A stretch of DNA of 37,651 bases, from positions 1 through 37,651 of the forward strand of contig JAITPR010000009.1 in assembly GCA_031289315.1 (NCBI GenBank). The letters run 5' to 3'. Below the pieces are notes generated by a model, which saw nothing but the letters and a program-made list of their open reading frames with translations, searched no databases and had not been told where the DNA came from. Below are positions 23,397 through 31,856 of the stretch, one piece after another. The stretch's first letter is position 1, and every line of letters starts with the position of its first letter. The DNA is from Clostridiaceae bacterium (GTDB lineage Bacteria > Bacillota > Clostridia > Christensenellales > CAG-917). The translations under genes and the position numbers were made by a program.

Positions 23397-25094
23397 TTAA
23401 ATATCTTCCGTATCGTCGGGGTCGGGGTTTCTGAAAGCCACCTCCGAACCGTCGCCGTCCGCCGAATAGTTGCCATTCTCGAAAGCGCCGTTTGCGTCCG
23501 CCGCATAATCGCCGTAGCCCCTACCCGCATCCGCGGTTACGGCACCGTCAAGCGCGTTGCCGTAGGCATCTATACCCTTACGCGCCAAGGTTTCCGCAAT
23601 GGCAAGGGCTTGCTCCTTCTCGTTAAACTTGTAGAAGAAGAACGGTATTGCCGCAAGAATCATGCTTATTGCCGGCACGAGAATCGTGATGAGGAACAAC
23701 AGGTTCAACCCGCCGGGGTTGCCCTCCAAGCTGAATGTCGCGTTATTTTTGGGGTCTATCGACGCCCATGCTAAGGCGAAGCAGGACACCGCGGCGCCTA
23801 CTGCCATGCCGATTTTATTGATGAAGGTCTGCATAGCGAAGCATATGCCTTCCGCACGCTTGCCCTCCTTCCATTCAAGATAATCAACGCTGTCGGCTAT
23901 CATTGCGTATGATAAGATGTTGCTGAAACCCTGCGGAACGCCGGCTATGACAAGCCCGATGAGGTTGACGATGAGCACCCAGCTCTTAGTCCAGTTGCCG
24001 TTTACACCGCAAAGACCCATGGCAAGCATGGCGAGTCCGCCGATGATGTGCGACCATATAAACGTGTTTTTCTTACCGAATTTTTTGGTACACCACGGCA
24101 CAAGCAAGGAGGCAATAAGCCCGCCCGGTACGACCGCCAATGTTATGACTGTCGCAAGCGCCGTACCTTTCATGCCGAAGAACACGACGCCCGCCGCCGC
24201 AAGATTATATTGAGCGACGAAAATCGCGCTGTATAAGCAAAGCGTCTTTGCGCCGCCGAGTATGCCGGACACGACTATTGTCATGAGCGGCTTGTTTTTA
24301 AACAGCAACGTAAGATTTTCGCGCAAGGGACGCACATCCTCGTTTTTGTAGAAGCGTTCCTTAGTGTTTTTGTAGCCTATAAAAAATGTCGGTATCGATA
24401 TCGCCGCTATGATGAGAGCCAGCCACCAGAAGTTGCTGCGAAGCGCAAGCGCGGCGCCTTGTTCGTAGCCCTCAAGTATTAGACCCGTTGCTTCATCTAC
24501 GGAACCTTTGAGCCAAAAGCCTGAAATGCTAGGTATAAGTATGGAAATCGCACCCGCGCCTACCGTACAAAACAGCCTCGCTACGGTGAGAACCGTGCCG
24601 CGTTGGTGAGTTTCGGAGGTCATTGCCGTAGCCAATCCCCAATAAGGAACGTCTACTATGGTGTAAACGACACTCCAAACAAGATACACGCCCGTCATTA
24701 TTACGCCCGTCCATACTACCGAAAGATTAACCGGCATGAACAGTAGCACCGTAAGCACCGCAATTGGAATAGGCATCCACTTTAAGTACGGGCGGCACTT
24801 GCCGTCCTTCGTTTTCGTCTTGTCGACGATACTGCCCATAATCGGGTCGTTCAACGCATCGAACAAACGGACGCCGAGCATTATGAAGCCGACCGCTATC
24901 GACGGTATCAACAAGCCGTTTGTAAAATAGTAGGCTACGAACGAACCCACAAGTCCGCTTATGAGGTTCTGCCCCAAACCGGCAATGCTGTAGCTTATCG
25001 CCTCTTTCGGCTGCATACCCTCGCCGGGTCTTGTGCCGAACATCTTGTGAAGCGCGCCCGTACCCTTTGTTTCTTGAACGGTTGTGTCTTCCAT
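23397..25094 (-). CDS. GPH-family cation:sugar symporter
   Basis: A 565-residue, twelve-helix permease of the glycoside-pentoside-hexuronide family within the MFS. The family signature is visible: ISYSIAGLGQNLISGLVGSF in helix 1, VRLFDALNDPIMGSIVDKTK between helices 2 and 3, and VDVPYWGLATAMTSE around helix 4-5. The C-terminus adds a hydrophilic acidic/Gly-rich tail of about 80 residues (after residue 490). The start follows AAGGGAG. It is monocistronic, with a strong terminator, and diverges from dnaA. The substrate is not readable; a galactoside for the GH35 enzyme is possible but speculative. Confidence 0.9.
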   Translation of the reverse strand: MEDTTVQETKGTGALHKMFGTRPGEGMQPKEAISYSIAGLGQNLISGLVGSFVAYYFTNGLLIPSIAVGFIMLGVRLFDALNDPIMGSIVDKTKTKDGKCRPYLKWMPIPIAVLTVLLFMPVNLSVVWTGVIMTGVYLVWSVVYTIVDVPYWGLATAMTSETHQRGTVLTVARLFCTVGAGAISILIPSISGFWLKGSVDEATGLILEGYEQGAALALRSNFWWLALIIAAISIPTFFIGYKNTKERFYKNEDVRPLRENLTLLFKNKPLMTIVVSGILGGAKTLCLYSAIFVAQYNLAAAGVVFFGMKGTALATVITLAVVPGGLIASLLVPWCTKKFGKKNTFIWSHIIGGLAMLAMGLCGVNGNWTKSWVLIVNLIGLVIAGVPQGFSNILSYAMIADSVDYLEWKEGKRAEGICFAMQTFINKIGMAVGAAVSCFALAWASIDPKNNATFSLEGNPGGLNLLFLITILVPAISMILAAIPFFFYKFNEKEQALAIAETLARKGIDAYGNALDGAVTADAGRGYGDYAADANGAFENGNYSADGDGSEVAFRNPDPDDTEDI

Positions 25095-25343
25095 TTTTTA
25101 TCTCCCTTATCAAGCCTTATTTCATAACACGGAAGGCGATTTTCATCTCTCCTCCGTCATACGCTCCGCACTCCGCAAACGGTTTCAGACAATAAAAAAT
25201 CTACTATTGTCCCCCGCAAAACGTTTGTCTTTCTATAATAACAGAAAACTCTATTTTTAGCAAGGTTAAAGTGAGTTATAGCCAAAATAATTGCCGAGTT
25301 GTAGATTGTAAAATACGGCTAAATAATTAAACGACAAAAAATC

Positions 25344-25372
25344 TTGCTTTTCGGGTATTTTTCTGTTATAAT
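25344..25372 (+). promoter_or_regulatory. dnaA promoter, giving a near-leaderless transcript
   Basis: TTGCTT (25344-25349), 17 bases, TATAAT (25367-25372). The dnaA ATG is at 25380, only seven bases past the -10 box, so transcription should begin at or one base from the start codon. Confidence 0.75.
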
Positions 25373-25379
25373 TATTAAT

Positions 25380-26747
25380 ATGGTTAATATCGACTATTTA
25401 TGGAAAGACGCATTGAATTTACTTTCGGCGCGAATACAGGCCATAGGCTATGAGGTTTGGGTTGCAAAGTTGGAACCGGTTTGCTTTATCAAAAATTCTC
25501 TTATTTTGGCGACAAATTCGCCTATGTCGAAAAAAACCATTGAAAATAGGTATTTAGAAGCCATAAAAGAAGCTGTTCACGAGGTACACCCCACCGTTTC
25601 CGATGTGGAAATTATCACGGACGACAAAAAAGAAGACTACCTTAAAAAGCAGGACGGCGTTTTAGAAGACGCCGGCTTCGTGATAAAAACGGAAACATCC
25701 TCTAAGCCGGAGTTCTCTTTCAGCAAAAAATATACCTTTGATTCCTTCGTCGTCGGCACGTCGAACAATATAGCGGCGGCGGCGGCGCAAGCGGTTGCGG
25801 AAAATCCCGGCACAAAAATAAATCCGCTTTTCATTTACGGCGGCGTCGGGCTGGGAAAAACCCATCTGATGCACGCAATCGGCAACTATCTCAATAAGGT
25901 GTCGCCGCAAATTAAAGTGCTTTATGTGACGACAAATTCCTTCATAAACGAGCTTATAGACGTGATAAGAAACGGCAGAGACATCAATCTAAACCGCGAG
26001 TTTCACGAGAAATACCGCGCCGTGGACGTTTTGATGATGGACGACGTTCAGTTTACTTCCTCAAAAACAGCCGTTCAAGAGGCGCTGTTTAACGTGTTCA
26101 ATGACCTGCACCAAAACGGCAAGCAAATTGTTCTTTCGTCGGACAGACCGCCAAAAGAAATAGAAAGCCTTGAGGAACGCTTGCGTACGCGTTTCGCGTG
26201 GGGAATTATGGCGGATATAAAACCGCCGTCACTGGAAATGAGAATTGCCATTCTTGAGGAAAAAGCTAAGGAACAAAATTTCTTGCTGTCTCCGGAGGTT
26301 TCACACTTCATAGCCGAAAATAACTACTCCAATGTGCGCGACATGGAGGGCATGCTCAATAAGGTTATATTTTACTCGTCCTTGTCCGGCTCTCCCGTAG
26401 CATCCGTGGAAACGGCACGGGAAGCCCTAAAAGATATTATCGACAATCCGCGTGAATCAATAGACGAAAACGATATAATATATTTTGTTTGCAAATATTT
26501 CAACGTGTCGATTGCCGATGTAAAGGGTAAGAAAAAAACAAAGGAAATTGTCGAACCGCGTATGATAGCCATCTACCTGATTACGGAAATGCTCTCTTTG
26601 CCACTCGTGACTATAGGACATCTGTTCGGCAACCGCGACCATACCACCGTAATGCATGCGCGCGACAAAATATCTAAAGACATAAAAATCAACCCAAAAC
26701 TCCGCTTACAAGTGGACGATATAAAAAAGATGGTGCTGAAAAAATAA
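25380..26747 (+). CDS. dnaA: Chromosomal replication initiator protein DnaA
   Basis: A 455-residue AAA+ initiator that binds DnaA boxes and opens oriC. N-terminal DnaD/DnaB-contact domain begins MVNIDYLWKDALNLL; AAA+ domain with Walker A GGVGLGKT (154-161), VLMMDDVQF (Asp221-Asp222) and the arginine-finger region ERLRTRFAWG; C-terminal helix-turn-helix domain with FGNRDHTTVMHAR (Asp420-His421-Thr422), the residues that read the DnaA box. Length is typical. I start at 25380; the longer frame from a TTG at 25344 would begin inside the -35 box and adds hydrophobic residues foreign to DnaA. No Shine-Dalgarno precedes the ATG. Followed by oriC and dnaN; rpmH and recF are not adjacent. Confidence 0.97.
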   Translation: MVNIDYLWKDALNLLSARIQAIGYEVWVAKLEPVCFIKNSLILATNSPMSKKTIENRYLEAIKEAVHEVHPTVSDVEIITDDKKEDYLKKQDGVLEDAGFVIKTETSSKPEFSFSKKYTFDSFVVGTSNNIAAAAAQAVAENPGTKINPLFIYGGVGLGKTHLMHAIGNYLNKVSPQIKVLYVTTNSFINELIDVIRNGRDINLNREFHEKYRAVDVLMMDDVQFTSSKTAVQEALFNVFNDLHQNGKQIVLSSDRPPKEIESLEERLRTRFAWGIMADIKPPSLEMRIAILEEKAKEQNFLLSPEVSHFIAENNYSNVRDMEGMLNKVIFYSSLSGSPVASVETAREALKDIIDNPRESIDENDIIYFVCKYFNVSIADVKGKKKTKEIVEPRMIAIYLITEMLSLPLVTIGHLFGNRDHTTVMHARDKISKDIKINPKLRLQVDDIKKMVLKK

Positions 26748-26750
26748 GGG

Positions 26751-26817
26751 AGTAGATAAATTCGCGGTAATAAAAGATTTTCTTGCCTAGCAAGTGTCAC
26801 AGCGAATTGTTCACACC
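26751..26817. repeat. Palindromic spacer element, copy C
   Basis: Arms GTAGATAAATTCGCGGTAA and GTCACAGCGAATTGTTCACAC surround GATTTTCTTGCCTAGCAAG. It begins four bases after the dnaA stop codon and is the most diverged copy of the family. Confidence 0.65.
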
Positions 26818-26836
26818 TAAAAATAAGTCTATTTTA

Positions 26837-26998
26837 TGTGGTTAAACCGCCTAACATCGACGCTTTTGTGGATATGTGTACAATCCGAAAATATACTGCA
26901 CATATTTATCCACCGCGAAAAACCGCGTTTTCGTTAGATACTGATTGGCGGTTTTAAGGTTATCCACATATCAACAGCCCTTATTATCATCATCATCA
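26837..26998. promoter_or_regulatory. oriC: Replication origin: DnaA-box cluster and triplet tract
   Basis: Four 9-mers at or one mismatch from TTATCCACA lie in 132 bases: 26837-26845 (minus, TTAACCACA), 26867-26875 (minus, ATATCCACA), 26906-26914 (plus, TTATCCACC) and 26960-26968 (plus, exact). Twelve bases after the exact box comes TTATTATCATCATCATCA (26981-26998), then several AT-rich stretches to dnaN that could unwind. A location between dnaA and dnaN is a standard bacterial origin. The triplets recall DnaA-trio elements of B. subtilis, although the TCA units do not match the published trio exactly. The remaining spacer to 27295 holds no gene. Confidence 0.8.
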
Positions 26999-27160
26999 AG
27001 AAAAACATCAATTATAAATACCGGTCGGCAGCGCGAATTTAGACCTTTTAGGATTTTCTATTTTCTATCGTCCAAACACTGCTCTTCCGGAGAAAAAGAT
27101 TTTTTTCGCGCTGCGGAATAATAAAATGACGTAATCTTCTACCATTAAAAAACTGTAAAA

Positions 27161-27194
27161 TTCGGTTTATTAAGGTAAATAAGGCTAAACCGAA
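27161..27194. other. Perfect 9-bp inverted repeat before dnaN
   Basis: TTCGGTTTA (27161-27169) and TAAACCGAA (27186-27194), 16-base loop, about 100 bases before the dnaN start. It may be an RNA hairpin in the dnaN leader or part of the origin; there is no T run to make it a terminator. Confidence 0.6.
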
Positions 27195-27295
27195 AAAAGG
27201 TATAAAAAGTCTAAAAAAAGAGAAAAAGCGAATTTCACGCAAACAGCGTGAGTTCACAAAAATAAATAAAACGATAACTGAACAAGAGGTAAGAA

Positions 27296-28399
27296 ATGAA
27301 AGTATTCTGCTCGGCCAATGATTTTTCCGACGCCTTATCAAAGGTCATAAAGGCGCTGCCGCAAAAAAAGACCAATCCAGTGCTAGACGGCGTAAAGCTT
27401 AAAGCCAAGGACTCCCTTTTAACGTTGTCTGCAACCGATTTGGAGCTGTCTATCGAACGTACGATTAACGCGGACGTCAAGATTGAAGGAGAAGCCTTAA
27501 TAGACGGTAAAACGCTTTATGAGGTGGCGCGCAAAATATCCGGTATCGAACTGGAAATAGACGCGACTTCAAGAGAACGTGTTAAATTCCTATACGGGCG
27601 CGGCGAAGCTTTTTTTGCACATATGGCTGTTAACGAGTATCCCGTGCTTAAAGAAATTAACGGCGGTATCTCCTTTAAGGTCAACAAAAAGGAACTTAAA
27701 AAGATTGTCCAAAAGGTTATCTTTAACGTTTCTGAAGAAGATAGCCGCCCCGTATTAAAAGGCGTGTGCTTAGATTTGAGCAAGGGTAAAATTGTCGCGG
27801 TCGCGTCTAACGGCTATCGTTTAGCTTATGCTAAAACATCGATTGACTACGACGGCGAGTTTAAAAAGGTTATTCTCCCCGCAAAAAGTATAGCCGAAAT
27901 CTCTCGGCTTATTGACGACGACGACAGCGAGCTTACCGTACGGTTCGAAAAAAATTATTTTATGGCGGATCTGTTTCACACTAAAATTGTCACCCGCCTT
28001 ATCGAAGGAGATTATATCAACTATAATAAAATAATCCCAACCGAGTTCACAACCAAAGCCGTGTGCAATAAAAAGGATTTGGAAGAGTCGGTCGAACGCG
28101 CCGCGCAGTTTAATAAAAGTGATAAGAAGAACGTCGTACGCCTTGAAATACGCGAAAAAAATATCAATGTCAGAGCCGAAGGCGAAGTCGGAGAAATTAA
28201 TGAAGACGTCCAAATAAGCCTCGACGGTAAGGATTTGAATATAGGATTTAACTCTAAATATCTTCTCGAAAGCCTCAAAGCCGTTTCCGAAGAAGCCCTC
28301 CTTATGTGCTTCACAACCTCCACCGCCGGCGGTATATTTAAAGCTGCCGAAGGCGAGGATTTCTTATACCTAATATTGCCTATACGCATAGTAGCTTAA
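27296..28399 (+). CDS. dnaN: DNA polymerase III subunit beta (sliding clamp)
   Basis: A 367-residue clamp that encircles DNA and tethers the polymerase and many repair enzymes. It has the three-fold repeated clamp architecture: N-terminal MKVFCSANDFSDALSKVIKA, central SRPVLKGVCLDL and VASNGYRLAYAK, and the C-terminal end YLILPIRIVA, close to the canonical YLIMPVRL that lines the partner-binding cleft. AAGAGGT precedes the ATG. It lies downstream of dnaA across the origin, as usual; recF and gyrB do not follow. The 219-base repeat element starts 14 bases after the stop codon and supplies hairpins at the 3' end of its mRNA. Confidence 0.97.
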   Translation: MKVFCSANDFSDALSKVIKALPQKKTNPVLDGVKLKAKDSLLTLSATDLELSIERTINADVKIEGEALIDGKTLYEVARKISGIELEIDATSRERVKFLYGRGEAFFAHMAVNEYPVLKEINGGISFKVNKKELKKIVQKVIFNVSEEDSRPVLKGVCLDLSKGKIVAVASNGYRLAYAKTSIDYDGEFKKVILPAKSIAEISRLIDDDDSELTVRFEKNYFMADLFHTKIVTRLIEGDYINYNKIIPTEFTTKAVCNKKDLEESVERAAQFNKSDKKNVVRLEIREKNINVRAEGEVGEINEDVQISLDGKDLNIGFNSKYLLESLKAVSEEALLMCFTTSTAGGIFKAAEGEDFLYLILPIRIVA

Positions 28400-28413
28400 T
28401 GTTGATTTACTAG

Positions 28414-28632
28414 AGTTCTTTTTGCTGCGCGGCAAAAAGAACCAAAAACCGCGCAAGCTTAAAGCTTGACACTGATTACTTGAAAAACGCGGCTGACGCA
28501 GGATAATATCCTTAGCGTCAACCGCGTTTTTAAATTTATTAGTGTTAATCTCCACTCTTTCACTTTTATTAGTTGCTTCCGGGCGTTTTTTATTACGTCA
28601 CTGCTAACATAGCACCAAATATAAATTTTTTT
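28414..28632. repeat. 219-base repeat element, left arm
   Basis: This arm matches the reverse complement of 30621-30839 over its whole length without a gap and with about eleven mismatches by eye (near 95% identity). It contains a first hairpin (GTTCTTTTTGC with GCAAAAAGAAC) and a second, longer one at 28482-28531 built from AAAAACGCGG, TGACGC and their complements. It begins 14 bases after the dnaN stop. No coding frame is evident. Confidence 0.95.
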
Positions 28633-28720
28633 ATGTATAGATGCTCTTGTATATGAGTTTAGATACCTTCCTAATAACTAGCTTTATTTATAAGGCATAT
28701 ATTAGTGAGAGGATTTTTAA

Positions 28721-30010
28721 ATGCCTTTGTTCGGAACGGACGGCATTCGCGCCGTTGGATATGATTTGATTTTATCAAAGCTTCCCTTAAAACTAGGATG
28801 GGCAATAGGCTCGTTGTCGCCGAAAACGGTTACGGTTGCCCGCGACACGCGGCTATCCTCACCGGAAATAGAAGAACAATTGACACGCGGACTTATTTCA
28901 CACGGCGTAGATGTGATTTGCTTGGGTGTGGTGCCTACTCCTCTTTTGGCATACTACACAAAATTGGTCGGGGCGCGGTTTGGCATAATGATTACCGCTT
29001 CGCACAACCCTCCCGAATACAACGGAATAAAGATGCTCAACTCCGCCGGAGAAAAAATATCCCACGCAATGGAAACTAAAATTGAACGGCTCACGGCACG
29101 GGCAACCTACGGGAAAATTAGGGTCGGAACGGTTTGTCGCGTAACCGATGCGGAGGAACGCTATTTAAACTATCTCTCAACGGCGCACGACGCGGATTTT
29201 AAGGGCATATCGGTGCGGTTGGACTGTTGCTTCGGAGCGGCATTCAAAGTCGCTGAGGAGGCGTTCAGACGCTTCGGAGCAATGGTTACCGCCGACTGCT
29301 CCTCCCCGAACGGCTCTCTCGTCAACGTGTTTTCCGGCTCCACTAACATTGATTTTCTAGCCGGGCGCATGCGCCGTTCGGATTTCATTGGATTTTCCTT
29401 CGACGGCGACGGCGACCGCGTTTTGGCGGTAAAAGACGGGGCTGTTTTTTCCGGCGACCATTTTCTATATTACATATCAGATTTTCTGAAAAAGCAAGAG
29501 AAACTCCGCAATAATACCGTCGTAGGCACGGTGCTGTCCAACAGCGGGTTGGAGCGCAGTCTGTCCGCCGGCGGGATAACTTTCTTAAGAAGCGACGTGG
29601 GCGACAAGTATGTTCTAGAACTGATGAAACACTCCGGCGCGGCGTTGGGCGGCGAAAAAAGCGGACATATATTAACCGACGGCTTCGTTTTGACGGGGGA
29701 CGGCATTCGCGGAGCAATTTTATTGCTTGACGCCCTGAAACACTCTACGCTCCCGCCGTACATACCCATCCCACAAAAGGAAATCAATATTAAAGTAAAG
29801 GATAAATCAGCCGTAATCAACGATAACCGCCTTACGGAAACAACCGCGTTCCTCTCAAAATCTTTTGTTTCCGGCGGGAAACTGCTCGTCCGCGAAAGCG
29901 GTACCGAACCCCTAATCCGCATAATGGGCGAAGGTAACGAACAAGAAGTCGATTGCTTTTTATCCATTCTCAAAAATCTCATTAAGGAAATTAATGACAA
30001 CTTAAAATAA
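28721..30010 (+). CDS. glmM: Phosphoglucosamine mutase
   Basis: A 429-residue phosphohexomutase predicted to convert glucosamine-6-phosphate to glucosamine-1-phosphate for UDP-GlcNAc and wall synthesis. It has the GlmM-type start FGTDGIR, the phosphoserine loop TASHNPPEYNG (Ser94), the magnesium loop DGDGDR (228-233), the sugar-binding GGEKSGH and the phosphate-binding RESGTEPLIRIM. It is a little shorter than typical GlmM (about 445-450) and FGTDGIR is followed by AVGYD instead of the usual Gly-Val/Ala-Asn, so a related phosphomutase is not excluded. GAGAGGA precedes the ATG. It stands alone between the two arms of the 219-base inverted repeat. Confidence 0.88.
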   Translation: MPLFGTDGIRAVGYDLILSKLPLKLGWAIGSLSPKTVTVARDTRLSSPEIEEQLTRGLISHGVDVICLGVVPTPLLAYYTKLVGARFGIMITASHNPPEYNGIKMLNSAGEKISHAMETKIERLTARATYGKIRVGTVCRVTDAEERYLNYLSTAHDADFKGISVRLDCCFGAAFKVAEEAFRRFGAMVTADCSSPNGSLVNVFSGSTNIDFLAGRMRRSDFIGFSFDGDGDRVLAVKDGAVFSGDHFLYYISDFLKKQEKLRNNTVVGTVLSNSGLERSLSAGGITFLRSDVGDKYVLELMKHSGAALGGEKSGHILTDGFVLTGDGIRGAILLLDALKHSTLPPYIPIPQKEINIKVKDKSAVINDNRLTETTAFLSKSFVSGGKLLVRESGTEPLIRIMGEGNEQEVDCFLSILKNLIKEINDNLK

Positions 30011-30160
30011 TCCTGAAATATGGACGGAAACATACGCGAGCTACGCGTTAGACCTTGGGATAACAACTTAAATAATTATTAAGCTGTTACGATGTAAAGA
30101 ACCGAAATAAATCGGACCGCGAAATATCCACACTAGGTCGGGAGATTTTTCCAGTATGAA

Positions 30161-30198
30161 ATGGAAAAGGATGTTGTTTTTACAACATCCTTTTCCAT
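30161..30198 (+). terminator. Strong hairpin after glmM
   Basis: A 16-bp perfect stem (30161-30176 with 30183-30198) and TTTTTA loop, 150 bases after the glmM stop. The bases after it are not a T run on either strand, so it may mark a processed 3' end instead of intrinsic termination. Confidence 0.6.
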
Positions 30199-30525
30199 AT
30201 ATGATAAGGGGGAAAATTATGAACTATTAAGTGCCGCGAACCGTTTGGTTCACTTTATATACAAATGATACCACCGAAAAATTGATTTGTCAATAACAAA
30301 TGTTAAGAAAAATAAAATTTTTTTTAGAAACGCCAAATTTGCTACATTTTACCATTTATTTGCGCGCTATGTTTTATGAAATTGTCAAAAGATAGCGACT
30401 TAAAAGCGACAAAATTTGGCATTTATATGAAATAACGGTTATTTTCCTTAAAATTCTGCCTAAATATCTATTATTAACCTTATTAATAATGACATAATAA
30501 GAAAACATGCGAAACGCCCGTAAAG
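30199..30525. other. AT-rich intergenic region, no gene
   Basis: Very AT-rich, with a small hairpin (GAACC-GTTT-GGTTC near 30239) and no supported coding frame, tRNA or promoter-gene pair. From about 30488 it turns into degenerate repeats related to the end of the 219-base element. Confidence 0.5.
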
Positions 30526-30577
30526 AAAAAAAAATTTATCTTTGGTGCTATGTTAGCAGTAACGTAATAAAAAAACG
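30526..30577. repeat. Partial extra copy of the inner end of the 219-base element
   Basis: The stretch with ATTTATC, TTGGTGCTATGTTAG and AGTAACGTAATAAAAAA is repeated at 30621-30667 in the same direction, about 94 bases on. A weaker third trace (GACATAATAAGAAAACATG) lies at 30490. TGCTATGTTAGCA is itself a small palindrome. Confidence 0.85.
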
Positions 30578-30620
30578 TGTCGCAATGAGAAAAGATGAGG
30601 ACGCGCGCATAAATAAAAAG

Positions 30621-30839
30621 AAAAAAATTTATCCTTGGTGCTATGTTAGAAGTAACGTAATAAAAAACGCCCGGAAGCAACTAATAAAAGCGAAGGAGTG
30701 GAGATTAACACTAATAAATTTAAAAACGCGATTGACGCTAAGGATATAATCCTGCGTCAGCCGCGTTTTTCAAGTTAACAGTGTCAAGCTTCAAGCTTGC
30801 GCGGTTTTTGGTTCTTTTTGCCGCGCAGCAAAAAGAACT
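30621..30839. repeat. 219-base repeat element, right arm
   Basis: Reverse complement of 28414-28632. It ends on the base directly before the trxB stop codon. Relative to the gene it follows (dnaN for the left arm, trxB for this one), the element has the same direction in both cases. Confidence 0.95.
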
Positions 30840-31745
30840 TTAATTAAACAACCTCTTAAGTGCGGCTTGAGCGGCGACTGCGCCGTCGGCGGCGGCGGTA
30901 ACGATTTGGCGGAGGGGTTTTTCAGTTATATCGCCTGCTGCAAAGACGCCGGGAATTTTAGTACTCATGTCGGAATTCACGGGGATATAGCCACCGTCGG
31001 AGAGTTTAAGCGGGAGGTTATCGGTATAGGGAACCTGACCTATTGCGACGAAGAGTCCGTCGGTATTAAGGGAGGCTTCGGTTCCGGTCAAGACATTTTT
31101 TACGATAACGGCGGAAAGCTTATCGTTGCCGGTCGCGGCAGTAACGACGGAGTTCCAAACGATTTCAACGGAGGAATTTTTAATATGTTCGGCGAGGATA
31201 CGTTCGGCGCGCAGGGTATCGCGGCGGTGTATTAGGCGCACCTTTGCGGCGAAGCGGGACAGGTACAGAGCGTCCTCGACGGCGGTGTTCCCGCCGCCGG
31301 AAACCGTAACGGTTTTATTTTTAAAAAATGCACCGTCGCAGGTGGCGCAATAGGAAACGCCGCGCCCGGCAAACTCGTTTTCGCCGGGAATTTGTAGTTT
31401 GCGGGGACGCGCACCCATGCAGAGAATTATTGCGGGTGCGGAAAAATCTCCGGAGTACGCGGTGGAAATTGTTTTTACCGTACCGGTTAAATTAAACGCT
31501 GTTACCTCGTCATAGAGGAACTGCGCGCCGAATTTTTCGGCTTGTTGTGCCATGAGTGCCGCAAGCTCGTAACCGCCGGAGGATAAAATCCCGGGGTAAT
31601 TCTCCACATCGGCGGTTAAAGCCGCTTGACCGCCGACACCGGCTTTTTCGATTAGGAGAACGGACGCCCCGCCGCGTGCCGCGTAAATAGCCGCCGTCAA
31701 TCCGGCGGGTCCCCCGCCGATTATCAATAAATCATAGTTTTTCAT
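30840..31745 (-). CDS. trxB: Thioredoxin reductase
   Basis: A 301-residue NADPH- and FAD-dependent enzyme that reduces thioredoxin. Motifs: FAD-binding IIGGGPAGLTAAIYAARGG at the N-terminus; the redox CATC (about residues 132-135) in VSYCATCDGAFF; NADPH-binding VSGGGNTAVEDALYL; and the C-terminal FAD block VFAAGDITEKPLRQIVTAAADG. I start at MKNYDLLIIGGG (31745); the longer frame runs into the upstream palindromic repeat. The next gene upstream on the same strand is dut, 112 bases away with repeat copy D between. Its 3' end abuts the 219-base element. Confidence 0.95.
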   Translation of the reverse strand: MKNYDLLIIGGGPAGLTAAIYAARGGASVLLIEKAGVGGQAALTADVENYPGILSSGGYELAALMAQQAEKFGAQFLYDEVTAFNLTGTVKTISTAYSGDFSAPAIILCMGARPRKLQIPGENEFAGRGVSYCATCDGAFFKNKTVTVSGGGNTAVEDALYLSRFAAKVRLIHRRDTLRAERILAEHIKNSSVEIVWNSVVTAATGNDKLSAVIVKNVLTGTEASLNTDGLFVAIGQVPYTDNLPLKLSDGGYIPVNSDMSTKIPGVFAAGDITEKPLRQIVTAAADGAVAAQAALKRLFN

Positions 31746-31777
31746 ATCGAAATACCCATATAAAATATAGTTTAGTT

Positions 31778-31846
31778 GGGTGGACAGTTCGCGGTGGTCA
31801 AATATTTTCTTGGTCGGCAAGTCATCGCCACGGATTGTCTACACCC
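31778..31846. repeat. Palindromic spacer element, copy D
   Basis: Arms GGGTGGACAGTTCGCGGTGG and CCACGGATTGTCTACACCC surround TTTTCTTGGTCGGCAAG. It occupies most of the dut-trxB spacer, between two genes of the same direction. Confidence 0.85.
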
Positions 31847-31856
31847 GTTTAGTTTA

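Noticed and set aside
30483..30680. Minus-strand 65-codon frame with repeated FYYVT-NIAP-INFF pieces
   Set aside because: The repetition comes from the duplicated DNA element, not from a protein repeat; there is no ribosome site.
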